Positions 26,159 through 35,464 are shown, counted from the first letter of the stretch. The stretch is DNA of 64,000 bases from Phycisphaerales bacterium (GCA_019744815.1 JAIEUA010000013.1:62001-126000), one strand, 5' to 3'. Notes: a model not told the origin generated them from the letters alone. Numbers and translations: made by a program.

Positions 26159-27676
26159 TTATCCCAGGAGCTGCAGGGCCGACTGGGGGGTCTGATTGGC
26201 CAGTCCGAGGATGTTGGTCGAGGCGTTGACCAGGATCTGCGAGCGGGTGAGGCCCGCGGTCTCGGTCGCGAAATCGCTGTCACGGATCACCGACTGAGCC
26301 GCGGTGCTGTTCTCGACGGCGACGCCGAGGCTGCGGATCGTGGCTCCGATGGTGTTGGACTGGAAGGCACCCAGGCGGCCGGCGAGGGACGAGACCTGGC
26401 TGATCGCCGCGGTGACGATCTGCTGGGCCTGATCGGTGTTGCCGGTGACCAGGTTCTGTCCCTGGCCCGAGGCGAGGCTGCTGAGGTAACCCAGAGCGGC
26501 GGAGCCGAGCTTGCTCGAACCGACGGACTGGATACCGATCGAGACCTTGCCGGCGATGTCCACGTTGCCGCCGAGCAGGAACGAGGCGCCGCCGCCGGTG
26601 ATGGAGAGGGCGGGGTTGGAGCCGCCGACGCTGCCGAGGGTGCGGGACTGGGTGTCGGTGAGCGTCACCTCAACATCGAGGAAGTCGGTGTTGATGCGGG
26701 CGGTCTTGCCGACGGCGGTCGCGGCGACGCCGTTGATGGTGGCGGCAAGATCCTGACCCTTGTTGGTCTTGGTGTTGGTCAGTGAGGCGAACGCGACCGA
26801 ACCTGTGGTCTTGGCGACGTTGGTGTTGTTGGCGTTGAGGTCGTAGACACCCGTGCTGCCCGCGGCGGTGATGCCGCCCGCGTTGACCACGCGGAGGCTG
26901 ACAAAGTTGGCCGAACCGAACTCGGTCGCGTCGAGACGGATGCCCGTGCCCGAGGTCTTGGCCTTGACGCCGGTGATGCTGGTGAAGCTGTTGATGGCGG
27001 CGGCGATGTTGGTGAGGCTCGTCGAAGAAGAGAAGGTGAGCTGGCGGGTGCCCTGCGAGCCACCGACCTCGATGGTGAACTGGCTGCCCGTGGCGGTGTC
27101 GATCGTCGCAGCGCCGAAGGACAGGAACTGGCCGCCCTGCTGGGCCGAACCGGTCACCAGCACGTTGACGTTGAGCGAGTTACCCGTGAACTTGGCGGCG
27201 TTGATCTTGTAGTCGCTGACGCCGCTGTTGACGCTGCTGGTCTTGAAGTCGAAGTTGCCGTTCAGGAGCTTGATGCCCTGGAACGAGGTCGACGAAGAGA
27301 TGCGGTCGATGGTCTGCAGGATCGAGTCGACCTGCAGCTGGTTGGCCTGCTTCTCCGCCTGGGAGAGGCCGGCGGTGCTGCTGCTGCTGGTGACGAGGCC
27401 CTGGAGCTGCGTGAGCAGGCCGGAGACTTCGGTCAGGCCGCCGGCGGCGATGTTGACCACTTGGTCGGCGCGGTTGGAGTTGCTGATGGCGGCGTTCTTG
27501 CCGACGATCTCAGCGCCCAGGTTGTTGCTGGCGATGAGACCGGCGGGGTCGTCCTTACCGCTGTTGATGCGGAGGCCGGTGCTGAGCCGCTCGAGCGACT
27601 GAGCGAGCGACTTCTGGTTGCTGCCCAAGACACGCTGAGCGACGAGCGACTGCACGTTGGTATTGATACGGCCCAT
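26159..27676 (-). CDS. Flagellin 3
   Basis: 505-residue filament protein closely similar to flagellin 1 throughout, including FKTSSVNSGVSDYKINAAKF and TRTLGSV-type blocks, so a recent duplication is likely. N-terminus MGRINTNVQSLVAQRVLGSN; end TPQSALQLLG. ATG 27676 has AGGGAGG upstream, the same ribosome-binding site as flagellin 2 (CAGGGAGGTTTGT). A sigma-28-like promoter lies at 27876-27903, giving a leader of about 190 bases. The AGGGA is a candidate CsrA site. Confidence 0.95.
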   Translation of the reverse strand: MGRINTNVQSLVAQRVLGSNQKSLAQSLERLSTGLRINSGKDDPAGLIASNNLGAEIVGKNAAISNSNRADQVVNIAAGGLTEVSGLLTQLQGLVTSSSSTAGLSQAEKQANQLQVDSILQTIDRISSSTSFQGIKLLNGNFDFKTSSVNSGVSDYKINAAKFTGNSLNVNVLVTGSAQQGGQFLSFGAATIDTATGSQFTIEVGGSQGTRQLTFSSSTSLTNIAAAINSFTSITGVKAKTSGTGIRLDATEFGSANFVSLRVVNAGGITAAGSTGVYDLNANNTNVAKTTGSVAFASLTNTKTNKGQDLAATINGVAATAVGKTARINTDFLDVEVTLTDTQSRTLGSVGGSNPALSITGGGASFLLGGNVDIAGKVSIGIQSVGSSKLGSAALGYLSSLASGQGQNLVTGNTDQAQQIVTAAISQVSSLAGRLGAFQSNTIGATIRSLGVAVENSTAAQSVIRDSDFATETAGLTRSQILVNASTNILGLANQTPQSALQLLG

Positions 27677-27875
27677 GACGAACAAACCTCCCTGTCTGCT
27701 GCGGCCGGGGCATTGGCCTTCACGCCGACCCCGAGCTCTGATACGTCCGTTTCCGAGCGTCCGCGTGGAACGGACGTTGAACTCTTCGGACCGGGCTCAC
27801 CCGATCCGACGCCCGGGAAACACTCCCGGTCGGCCGCTGCTTTCGGACCATCCGAAAACACGCGGACAGACTCTG

Positions 27876-27903
27876 TGATCGGAGGCATGGGCTTCCGGGT
27901 TTA
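27876..27903 (-). promoter_or_regulatory. Sigma-28-like promoter of flagellin 3
   Basis: Minus strand TAAA, 16-base spacer, TCCGATCA. It is close to the FliA consensus with one extra spacer base. Confidence 0.6.
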
Positions 27904-27985
27904 TGGGCTGTAACGCGAGATGCAACGAGTGGTCCGTCTGTTCCGTCTGGTGAAGATGCTCCGCCCACGCCCGGTCCGGTAAACG

Positions 27986-28013
27986 AAAAACCCCGGCCAT
28001 TCACTGGCCGGGG
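27986..28013 (-). terminator. Terminator of flagellin 4
   Basis: 9-bp stem CCCCGGCCA/TGGCCGGGG with 5-base loop, followed on the minus strand by TTTTTCGTTT. It lies about 90 bases after the flagellin 4 stop. Confidence 0.9.
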
Positions 28014-28101
28014 TCCTTTAACTTCGTCTCGATAACTCGCGCCCGCGCTTACACCTCACTCGTCAGGCGCGTTGGAAGCGGCGGGGGCGTTGTCCGCGGC
28101 T

Positions 28102-29664
28102 TTATCCCTGCAGGAGCTGCAGAACGCTCTGGCTGCTCGCGTTGGCCAGCTGCAGCACCGTGGTGCCCGACTGGCTGAGAATCTGGGCGCGGGTGAGGCC
28201 CGCGGTCTCGGACGCGAAGTCAGCGTCGCGGATCGCGCTGTTGCTGGCGGTGAGATTCTCGAGCGAGCTCGTCAGCGAGCGGGCGTTGGGGTCCAGCACG
28301 TTGCGCTGGAAGGCGCCCAAGCGTCCGCGGAGCTGGCTGATCTCGTCGATCGCCTTCTCCAGGATGTCGCTGGACTGGGTGAAGTCCTTGCGCGACACGG
28401 CCGCGGCGATCGAGTTGGCCTGACCGGTCGAGAGCGAGTTGAGGTACTGGATCGAGCCGTTGATCAGCGTGCCGCCGATGTTCGAGGCCGCGATGCTCTG
28501 CATGCCGAAGTTGGCCTGCTGGAGGGCTGACACGTCCGGTCCGAGCTGGAAGAGCGAGCCGCCGCCGGTGATGTAGAAGCTGCTGGCGGCGTTGGATGGA
28601 TTGGTCGCGAAGCTGGCTGAGAGCAGCAGGTCCATCGAGAGGCTCGACGAGTTGACCTTGATCTTGAGGCCTTCGCCGGTGGCGAGGTTGCCGTTGACCA
28701 GGGCCTGCACGTCGCGTCCTTCGTCCCGCTGGGCCGGGGTGACCGTACCGGCACCGATGAGGCCGGCCCAGCCGAAGGGCGCGGCGGCCGGGGGTGCGGC
28801 GTTGTTGACCAGCTTATAGAGGTTGGGCGAGAAGGCGTCGTTGGCCGGGGCGGGGCCGCCGAGTCGCTTGACGGTGACGAAGCCCGCGCTGCCGTAGTCC
28901 GACGACGAGAAGACCATGCCGCTGGTGGCGTTGTTGTTGATGAGGCTGGCCTTGACACCGGTGAGGCTGGTCAGGTTATTGACCGCGGCGACGACGCTGG
29001 CGAGGCCGGTGCCGCTGGTGATCGTGATCTCCTGCACGCCGCGGGTGCCGCCGATCTGGATCGTGGTGGCGCTGAGGATGGTGCCGGCGACCGAGGGCGG
29101 CTTGAAGTAGAGGTTGGCGGTCTGGGCGGAGGCGACCACGTCGACGTTGACGTTGAGGGTCTGCTGGTTGACGAACGAGGCGTTCCAGACCTGGGCCTGG
29201 ACCACGTTGGTGGGGTTGACGCCCGAGAGGGTGTAGTCCAGGCCGCCGTTGAGGAGCTTCAGGGAGCCGAAGCTGGCGGTGTTGGAGATGCGGGTGATCG
29301 ACTGGATGGCCGAGTCGATCTGGAGCTGGTTGGCGGTGCGTTCGGCCTCGGAGTTGGCGCCGGTGTTGGCGGACTCGACGATGAGGGCCTTGATGGAGTT
29401 GAGCAGGTCGCTGACTTCCGAGAGCGATGCCTCAGTGGTGGCGATGACGTTGGCGGCGCGGTCCGAGTTGCGAATGCCCTGGTTGACGCCCTCGATGTTG
29501 GCGCGCAGGCGTTCGCTGATGATGAGACCGGCGGGGTCGTCGGCGCCGCGGTTGATGCGCAGACCGGTGCTCAGCCGCTCGAAGCGGGTCTGGAGCTCAC
29601 TTTGAACGGTGCGCAGGTTCCGCTGCGCGATCACGCTCGGGATGTTGGTATTGATCCGGGCCAT
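28102..29664 (-). CDS. Flagellin 4, divergent
   Basis: 520-residue flagellin that differs from the other three. N-terminus MARINTNIPSVIAQRNLRTV, then FERLSTGLRINRGADDPAGL; C-terminus LQLANASSQSVLQLLQG. The middle domain contains a distinct APANDAFSPNLYKLVNN stretch. It is the last gene of a flgL-fliW-csrA-flagellin run, so it is probably made from the sigma-54 promoter of flgL rather than from a sigma-28 promoter. The ribosome-binding site AATCACGGAGGA matches that of flagellin 1 and holds an ACGGA motif. It may form the junction-proximal filament; that is inference. Confidence 0.94.
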   Translation of the reverse strand: MARINTNIPSVIAQRNLRTVQSELQTRFERLSTGLRINRGADDPAGLIISERLRANIEGVNQGIRNSDRAANVIATTEASLSEVSDLLNSIKALIVESANTGANSEAERTANQLQIDSAIQSITRISNTASFGSLKLLNGGLDYTLSGVNPTNVVQAQVWNASFVNQQTLNVNVDVVASAQTANLYFKPPSVAGTILSATTIQIGGTRGVQEITITSGTGLASVVAAVNNLTSLTGVKASLINNNATSGMVFSSSDYGSAGFVTVKRLGGPAPANDAFSPNLYKLVNNAAPPAAAPFGWAGLIGAGTVTPAQRDEGRDVQALVNGNLATGEGLKIKVNSSSLSMDLLLSASFATNPSNAASSFYITGGGSLFQLGPDVSALQQANFGMQSIAASNIGGTLINGSIQYLNSLSTGQANSIAAAVSRKDFTQSSDILEKAIDEISQLRGRLGAFQRNVLDPNARSLTSSLENLTASNSAIRDADFASETAGLTRAQILSQSGTTVLQLANASSQSVLQLLQG

Positions 29665-29763
29665 TGCAATCCTCCGTGATTGCGGTGTCTAGAACGGTCG
29701 GTCAGGCGGAAGGGGTGTCGGGGCCTGCCGGGATGGGACGCGAAGAGGGTGCGAGGGGGTGGG

Positions 29764-30111
29764 TTACGCCGTGCGGGAATCGATCCGCATCGACGATGGG
29801 GTTTCTGAGTTGGGCACGATCCGTGCCGGGCCGGCGGCGAGCCGCGCCGTCTTGGACGCGTTGCTCTTGGCCGGTCCGGGCGAGATGGCGGGGCGCTCGA
29901 TCGAGGCGATCGCGGCGTCCGGGGACATCGACTTGGCGGCCTGACGGTTCTCCGCCTTGATCGCCTCGTACACCTCCTTGCGGTGCACGGCGATCTTGGT
30001 GGGAGCGGTGATGCCGAGACGGACCTTGTCGCCGCGGATGTCCACCACGGTGATCTCGATCTCGTCCCCGATCATGATTGTTTCGTCGCGTTGACGCGAG
30101 AGGACCAGCAT
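29764..30111 (-). CDS. csrA: Translational regulator CsrA with long C-terminal tail
   Basis: CsrA dimers bind ANGGA motifs in mRNA leaders and, in flagellated bacteria that have FliW, repress flagellin translation. The core [20 protein letters not shown] through [10 protein letters not shown] is canonical and includes RNA-binding Arg44. Most CsrA proteins end near residue 60-75; this one is 115 residues, with a Ser/Pro/Ala-rich tail of about 50. ATG 30111 has AGGAGG 7 bases upstream. It lies between fliW and flagellin 4. Confidence 0.95.
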   Translation of the reverse strand: MLVLSRQRDETIMIGDEIEITVVDIRGDKVRLGITAPTKIAVHRKEVYEAIKAENRQAAKSMSPDAAIASIERPAISPGPAKSNASKTARLAAGPARIVPNSETPSSMRIDSRTA

Positions 30112-30305
30112 GAAGAGCCTCCTTGCCCTGATAGCTGCCCGCGGGGAACGTATCCGGCGCGGGTGGGTGAAGGACCGGAGAAGCGCACGCCGGTTCGCCG
30201 TGCCACGCGGGCACGAAGCGAGCCGATGAGTTGGTGTCGTGCGTTCTCATCAAGAGTCCCCGGGGCGCTCCGTCGCCTCGGGGTGTGAAGACGAAGAAAA
30301 CAGAA

Positions 30306-30758
30306 TCAGGCCGAGATCGCGCGGCGAGGAACCGCGGCGCCGACCGTCATCAGCGGGTGGCGAACGGTCCAGCGCTTCTCGGCCAGGACCATCTGCTCGC
30401 CGACGCGGGTCAGCGTGTTGATCACCAGCGGACCCTGCAGGTTGCCGGTCAGCTGGCGGTCGATCTTGTTGACGACGACGAAGACCTGGGCGTCGTCGAG
30501 CTTGTCGAGGTGCAGGTCGCCCATCTGCTCGGGCCGGATCGGCACCGAGTAGTCGGGGACAAAGATCATCGGATCGGTGACCACGAAGGCCAGATCCGGG
30601 TCCTCGACGGACTGCAGCCAGAAGAAGCAAGCGTCTTCCGCCGGCTCGAGCAGGCAGAACTTCTTGAACTCTCCGAAGCCAAGGAGACCCTTGGGGAACG
30701 TGATCACCCGATCGTCCGAGATGGTGACTGTTCCAAACCTGCTCGTGCGCACTTCCAT
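30306..30758 (-). CDS. fliW: Flagellar assembly factor FliW
   Basis: FliW binds CsrA non-competitively and flagellin, linking flagellin export to its translation. Family blocks are MEVRTSRFGTVTISDDRVIT, FPKGLLGFGEFKKFCLLEP and ITFP-type beta strands, with PRRAISA at the end. It has 150 residues. ATG 30758 has GGGAG 7 bases upstream; an upstream in-frame ATG at 30785 is less likely. It lies 147 bases after flgL and precedes csrA, a classic fliW-csrA pairing. Confidence 0.94.
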   Translation of the reverse strand: MEVRTSRFGTVTISDDRVITFPKGLLGFGEFKKFCLLEPAEDACFFWLQSVEDPDLAFVVTDPMIFVPDYSVPIRPEQMGDLHLDKLDDAQVFVVVNKIDRQLTGNLQGPLVINTLTRVGEQMVLAEKRWTVRHPLMTVGAAVPRRAISA

Positions 30759-30905
30759 GTCGCGCTCCCGCGATGCGGCCGTCAAACACTGAAGATCGCT
30801 CCGGCCTCCGTGGCCGGCGACGTCCTGTCGCTCGAATCTCCCGGGGCCGTGCCGGGTCGAGCCTCTCGATCAATCTCGCGCGGGCGCCTGTCGGCGGGGT
30901 GCGAG

Positions 30906-32954
30906 CTAGCTGAGGAAGTCCAGGAGAGAAGTCGCCTGGGCTCGTGCGGTCGTCTGCAAGCTGGCCTGGAGCTGGGTCTGAAGAAGGCTGAAGCGGGTGG
31001 CCGCGGCGGTGTAGTCAACGTCCTGCAATTCGGAGCGAACCTTGGTGTCGATGGCGTTGCGGTCGTCCTCGATCTTGCTCGCGAAATCAACCCGCTGGGC
31101 GTAGCCCCCGACCATGCCTCGGGTCTCCGAGATCAATCCGATGATCCGATCGATGTTCTCACCAGCAAGCTGGATGCCAGAGACGCTGTTGGTCTGGAGG
31201 GCGTCGCGCAGATCGATCAGATAGGTGACCAGGTTGTCGGTGCGCACCTTGGCGGTGTCGGTGCCCGAGAAGGTCGAGGTCGCGCCGTTGTAGCTGCCGC
31301 CCACGAGGCCGAGTTGCGTGCCGGCGGTCGAGTTGTTGGCCTGCTCGACCTTGATGGGCTGGCCGAAGGTGTTGTTCTGGACCAGCGTGATGCCGTTGGC
31401 CCCGTCGGCGAGCTGCGCGACCAAGTCCGTCGCGAGCAATCCCTGCCCGGGGAGTTGTGAGGCGATCTGGCTGTTGATGCGGGCGAGGACGGTCTGGACG
31501 TTGGTCAGGTCCTGCGGGCGCAGATCGACCTTCACCACCGCGGCGGTGGGGGTGTTGCCGAGGGTGATCTTGAAGTCGTAGTTGAGCTCGGGATCGACGA
31601 GCCCGGTTGCCGGGTTGGTGACGTTGTCGACGACCTGCACGCCCTTGCCGTTGTTGAAGACCGACAGCGGCGTGGTGGCGGCAAAGGTGCGGATCCCCAG
31701 CCGGGTCGCGGTGGAGTTGTTGCCGGTGACTTCTTCGATGGACAGGGCGAGATTCGCAGAGGTGGACACGTCGCTGAGGACGTTGATGCCCTTGCCGCTG
31801 GGGTCGAGCTCGACCCGCAGGCCGATGTCGAGCGACTCGATGGCGCTCTTGACGTCCTGCAGGGTCGTCGCGGTGGAGAGGTCGACGACCGCGGAGCGAC
31901 CGAGTTGATTGATGCGGATGCTGCCCAGGGCGCCGGTGACGCCCGCGAGCGCCGAGACGGGGGTGGTCCAGGCGAGCTTGGGATCGACTCCCGCACCGTT
32001 GGGCGCGACGGGCGTGAAGGTCGAGTTGAGGCCGAGATCCTGGGCCGTCACGCCCTTGCCGACGTCGCTGACAACCAAGGAGCCGCCCGCGGCGACGTTG
32101 ATCTGGAGCCGATCGGCGTTGACGGTCACGCCCGCGCCGGCGAGGACGGTGACGCTGTTGGTGGTTTCGTAGGACTTGATGGCGTTGGTCAGCTTGGTGG
32201 CCACGTCCTGCACGGTGTCGGAACCGGAGAGATCGACCGTGGCGGTGGGCCCGCCGTTGAAGGAGAACTGGACGGTGCCGAGGCTGACGCCCAGTCCTCG
32301 GGCGCCGCGGAGATCGGTGATCTTGGTGCCGGTGGTGAGGTTGGGGTTGAGATCGACATCGCCGCGGACGCGGGCCGAGGTGCTGCCGACGCCGGCGGAG
32401 GGGCCGAGGGTGATGGGCACGGTGTCGGCGTAGCCCAGATCGGCGAGGAGGCCGTTGCCCTGGGCCATGAAGCGGTAGCCGCCGTTGATCTCTTTGAGGG
32501 GCTGGGTGCCGGGATTCGAGCCGCCGAAGACGTAGCCGCTGACGCCTTCGCGGTTGGCGGTTTTGACGAGCCCGGTGATGAGCTGGTTGACGATGGTGGC
32601 CTGGCTGGAGCGTTCGGTCGCGGTCGAGAGCGAGTTGACCTGGGCGAGCGCGATCTGCTTGGCCTGAAGGGCGACGTCGTTGACCTCGCTGAGGGCGTTG
32701 TCGAGCACGCCGAGGGAGGCGTTGGCGTTGCTCAAGTTGCGCTGGACCTGCTCGCTTTGCGCCTGGCGACGCGCAAGAACCTGGATCCCCGCGTAGCGGA
32801 TCGGATCGTCGCTGGGCCTGGAGATCTCCTTGCCGGTGGAGAGCTGGTTCTGGACATCCAGCAGCGACAACTGCGTGCGGCTGATATTCCCCAGCGCCAG
32901 GTTCGTCCTGAGCAGGTTCGGCACGCGAGCGATGTTGGCGGGGATGTAGGTCAT
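30906..32954 (-). CDS. flgL: Flagellar hook-associated protein 3 FlgL, enlarged
   Basis: FlgL is the second hook-filament junction protein. The flagellin-like N-terminus has LSLLDVQNQLSTGKEISRPS and the end is SLQTTARAQATSLLDFLS. At 682 residues it is more than twice the roughly 300 of enterobacterial FlgL. The extra central part contains repeated flagellin-hook-IN-like units, such as ATVDLSGSDTVQDVATKL and AVVDLSTATTLQDVKSAI. There is no ribosome-binding site; a sigma-54 box ends 19 bases before ATG 32954. It heads flgL-fliW-csrA-flagellin 4. Confidence 0.92.
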   Translation of the reverse strand: MTYIPANIARVPNLLRTNLALGNISRTQLSLLDVQNQLSTGKEISRPSDDPIRYAGIQVLARRQAQSEQVQRNLSNANASLGVLDNALSEVNDVALQAKQIALAQVNSLSTATERSSQATIVNQLITGLVKTANREGVSGYVFGGSNPGTQPLKEINGGYRFMAQGNGLLADLGYADTVPITLGPSAGVGSTSARVRGDVDLNPNLTTGTKITDLRGARGLGVSLGTVQFSFNGGPTATVDLSGSDTVQDVATKLTNAIKSYETTNSVTVLAGAGVTVNADRLQINVAAGGSLVVSDVGKGVTAQDLGLNSTFTPVAPNGAGVDPKLAWTTPVSALAGVTGALGSIRINQLGRSAVVDLSTATTLQDVKSAIESLDIGLRVELDPSGKGINVLSDVSTSANLALSIEEVTGNNSTATRLGIRTFAATTPLSVFNNGKGVQVVDNVTNPATGLVDPELNYDFKITLGNTPTAAVVKVDLRPQDLTNVQTVLARINSQIASQLPGQGLLATDLVAQLADGANGITLVQNNTFGQPIKVEQANNSTAGTQLGLVGGSYNGATSTFSGTDTAKVRTDNLVTYLIDLRDALQTNSVSGIQLAGENIDRIIGLISETRGMVGGYAQRVDFASKIEDDRNAIDTKVRSELQDVDYTAAATRFSLLQTQLQASLQTTARAQATSLLDFLS

Positions 32955-32973
32955 GGGGACGAGGTGGGCTTAC

Positions 32974-32987
32974 GCAAGGGGCGTGCC
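32974..32987 (-). promoter_or_regulatory. Sigma-54 (-24/-12) promoter of flgL
   Basis: Minus strand GGCACGCCCCTTGC, GG-N10-GC, identical over these 14 bases to the flgF box. GC ends 19 bases before ATG 32954, so the leader is about 8 bases. Confidence 0.85.
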
Positions 32988-32995
32988 GCGGAGGA

Positions 32996-33038
32996 AGTGG
33001 GGCAGTGGAGCAGTGGGGGAGTGGGGGGAGTGGGGCAG
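32996..33038 (+). repeat. G-rich AGTGGGGC-type minisatellite
   Basis: Imperfect repeats of AGTGGGGC/AGTGGAGC upstream of the flgL promoter, related to the perfect array at 16334. Confidence 0.8.
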
Positions 33039-33122
33039 CAATGACAAAGAGCAGCCGAAGCAGTGCCTTTCACTGCTCTGCTGCGCCAATTCCCTACTGA
33101 TCAATTCCCGCAGTGCTCTGCT

Positions 33123-34859
33123 TCAAACAAGCTGCATGAGAGTCTGCAGGAGCTGATTCGACACGTCGATCAGGCGTGCTCCGGCCTGGTACTGGCGCTG
33201 GTAGTTCAGGAGGTTCAGCGATTCCTCGTCCAGCGACACGCCACTGACAGCCGAGCGCTGGGCGTCGAGGCTCTCCTTCACCGCGCTCGCGGCGCCGGCG
33301 GCGGTCTTGGCCGCGGCGGTTGCTACGCCCACGCCCTGCACGGTGTCCGACCATGCCCCGACGATCGAACGGTTCTGCAGGTCGCTGAGGGACTTTGATT
33401 GGAGCTTGGCCAGCTCGAGCGCGGTGGCGTTTTCGACAAACTTGCCGTCGACCATGCGGCCGACCTGCAGCTTGCTGGGATCGGCCTGGATGTCGGCGCG
33501 GACGTTGATGTCGCTGGCGCTGCTGCCGGTGAAGAAGCTGTTCACGCCGAGCACCGCGAGCGCCCCGGAGGTGTCGTCGCTGAAGCTGAACGAGAACCCG
33601 GTCTGGGCGTCGACCTTCAGCTTGCCCTCGGCGTCGAAGGTGGCGGTTAGGCCGGGCACGGCGGCCAGGGCGGCCCGGATGTTCTCCGGCGTGGTGTCGT
33701 TGGTGTAGCCCGGCAGGCCCAGGTTGTTCACGCCGTCGAGGTCGACGTTGACGCGGACGGTCTGGCTCGCTCCGGTCGAGTTCTGCTTCACCGTGACGTA
33801 GAACCCGCCGCTGGTGGGCTTGAACGGGAGCTTGTTGGTGGCGTTGTTGGTCGGGTCGTTCAAGGACAGCGTGCGGTCGCTGGTGGCGACGGCCAGGGAG
33901 GCGATGGCGCTGGTCAGGCCGTCCTTGTTGGTGCCGGTGGAGTGCAGCTTGTTAACCTGATAGATGAGCTGGCTGGCGACGTTGTCGAGGGCCGCGGCGG
34001 TCTGGTCGACGCTGGCCTTGCGGTCGCTGAGCAGGGCTCCGAGCTTGCCGGACTGCACGGGCAAGGTCTCGCCGTTGTCGGTCGTCTTGAGAGCGGCTTC
34101 GAGCGTGCCGTTGTTGTCGGTCAGTTCGAGCTTGATCCCGCGGGTCTGGCCGGCGAGGATGACCGGCGTGCTGCCGATCAGGATGTTGACGGTGCCGTTG
34201 GGCTGATCGATGACGGTCAGGTCGACGAGCTTGGAGAGCTCGCTGACGGCCTGATCGCGCTGGTCGCGGAGCGAGTTGGCGATGCCCTGCCCGGCCTCGC
34301 TGTTGGCGACCTGCAGATTCAGCTTGGAGATCGACTCCAGCAGCTCGTTGGCACGGCTGGCACCGGTGGAGAGCTGGGCGTCGATCTGGGTCCGCAGGGC
34401 CGCGACATCGCTGCGGGTGCGGCGGAGGAACTCGGCGATCTTGGTCGCCTGCTGCACCACCACGCTGCTGGATTTGGAGAGGTTGGCGCGCTCGGACCAG
34501 ACGTTAAAGAACGACTGCATCTGGCCCGTGAAGTCGTTGCCGGAGAGCTCGCCGAGGGTGGATTCGAGGGAGGAAAGCGTCTGCAACTGCTGGCTGGCGG
34601 CGGATTCGTCGGCGACGCCGTTGTTGAGCCTGTTCTGCAGGGCGGAATCGATCTGGCGGCGTACGTCGCGGACGCTGACGCCGCGGCCGCTGCGGCTGGA
34701 GATGTCGTTGGCCGAGCCGCCGACGGGCTCGAGGTAGGCGAGCTGCCGGTTGTAGCCCGGGGTGCCGACGTTGGCGATGTTGTTGCCGCTGACCTGAATA
34801 CCCAGCTGGCTCGCGGTGAGCGCCGAGCGGCCGATCAACATGGCGGCGGTAAGGCTCAT
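33123..34859 (-). CDS. flgK: Flagellar hook-associated protein 1 FlgK
   Basis: FlgK forms the first layer of the hook-filament junction. N-terminus AAMLIGRSALTASQLGIQVS, then GNNIANVGTPGYNRQLAYLE; C-terminus SLDEESLNLLNYQRQYQAGA with LIDVSNQLLQTLMQLV. At 578 residues the length is normal. It follows the FlgN-like gene by about 40 bases; the order flgI-flgJ-flgN-flgK on the minus strand suggests one operon from the flgI promoter. The region just upstream of ATG 34859 is purine-poor on the coding strand apart from short runs, and no separate promoter was found. Confidence 0.95.
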   Translation of the reverse strand: MSLTAAMLIGRSALTASQLGIQVSGNNIANVGTPGYNRQLAYLEPVGGSANDISSRSGRGVSVRDVRRQIDSALQNRLNNGVADESAASQQLQTLSSLESTLGELSGNDFTGQMQSFFNVWSERANLSKSSSVVVQQATKIAEFLRRTRSDVAALRTQIDAQLSTGASRANELLESISKLNLQVANSEAGQGIANSLRDQRDQAVSELSKLVDLTVIDQPNGTVNILIGSTPVILAGQTRGIKLELTDNNGTLEAALKTTDNGETLPVQSGKLGALLSDRKASVDQTAAALDNVASQLIYQVNKLHSTGTNKDGLTSAIASLAVATSDRTLSLNDPTNNATNKLPFKPTSGGFYVTVKQNSTGASQTVRVNVDLDGVNNLGLPGYTNDTTPENIRAALAAVPGLTATFDAEGKLKVDAQTGFSFSFSDDTSGALAVLGVNSFFTGSSASDINVRADIQADPSKLQVGRMVDGKFVENATALELAKLQSKSLSDLQNRSIVGAWSDTVQGVGVATAAAKTAAGAASAVKESLDAQRSAVSGVSLDEESLNLLNYQRQYQAGARLIDVSNQLLQTLMQLV

Positions 34860-34900
34860 GGGGGATGGGGGGCAGGGAGGAGCGGGGCAGGAGAGGAGGG

Positions 34901-35464
34901 TTAGAGGCGTACGTCGAGGCTGGTGACGATCTGGCTGCTGGCGACCACGCCGCGCTGGCCGTAGATGCCGGCGTGAGACAGCGTGCGGGCGACCTGGCGC
35001 ATCAGGCCTTCCATGTGGGCCATCAGCACGCGGCTGACGACTCGCAGGAGGTTCTGTTCTTGCTGCAGATTCTCGATCGTGCGGCGGAGGCGGGCGCTGA
35101 GCTCAAGCAGCTCGGGTCGGGTCGCGTCGGGGCAGTGCAGGGCGATATCGCTCAGTCGCGTCAGGCTCTTGGGGGTGGGCACAATCTCCCGCATCGCCCG
35201 GGCGACCAGCGACTGGCGCTTGAGTTCGAGATCGGCGATCGCGGCCAGAGTCGCCTGTTCATCGCGCACAATCTGCTCGCAGCGGCGGACATCGGCCTGG
35301 CGGATCGCTTCGTGGTGCTGCTTGGTGTGCCTGAGCAGCGCCTCGTGACGCTCCAGGAATGCGATCAGCAAGTCTCGCAGGTCCTCGCACAGCGGCTTGG
35401 CGGGCGCAACGCCTGTCAGCTTCAGACCTGCGTGCGAGCCTGCAAAGTGGTTTGAGGCGGTCAT
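34901..35464 (-). CDS. flgN: FlgN-family flagellar export chaperone
   Basis: Likely chaperone of FlgK and FlgL before export. The protein is 187 residues and almost entirely helical. A long coiled region runs from LRDLLIAFLERHEALLRHTK to the end of LRRTIENLQQEQNLLRVVSR. FlgN proteins are poorly conserved, so the call rests on the helical pattern and on the place directly before flgK. ATG 35464 was used; the N-terminal 25 residues are variable in nature. Confidence 0.75.
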   Translation of the reverse strand: MTASNHFAGSHAGLKLTGVAPAKPLCEDLRDLLIAFLERHEALLRHTKQHHEAIRQADVRRCEQIVRDEQATLAAIADLELKRQSLVARAMREIVPTPKSLTRLSDIALHCPDATRPELLELSARLRRTIENLQQEQNLLRVVSRVLMAHMEGLMRQVARTLSHAGIYGQRGVVASSQIVTSLDVRL

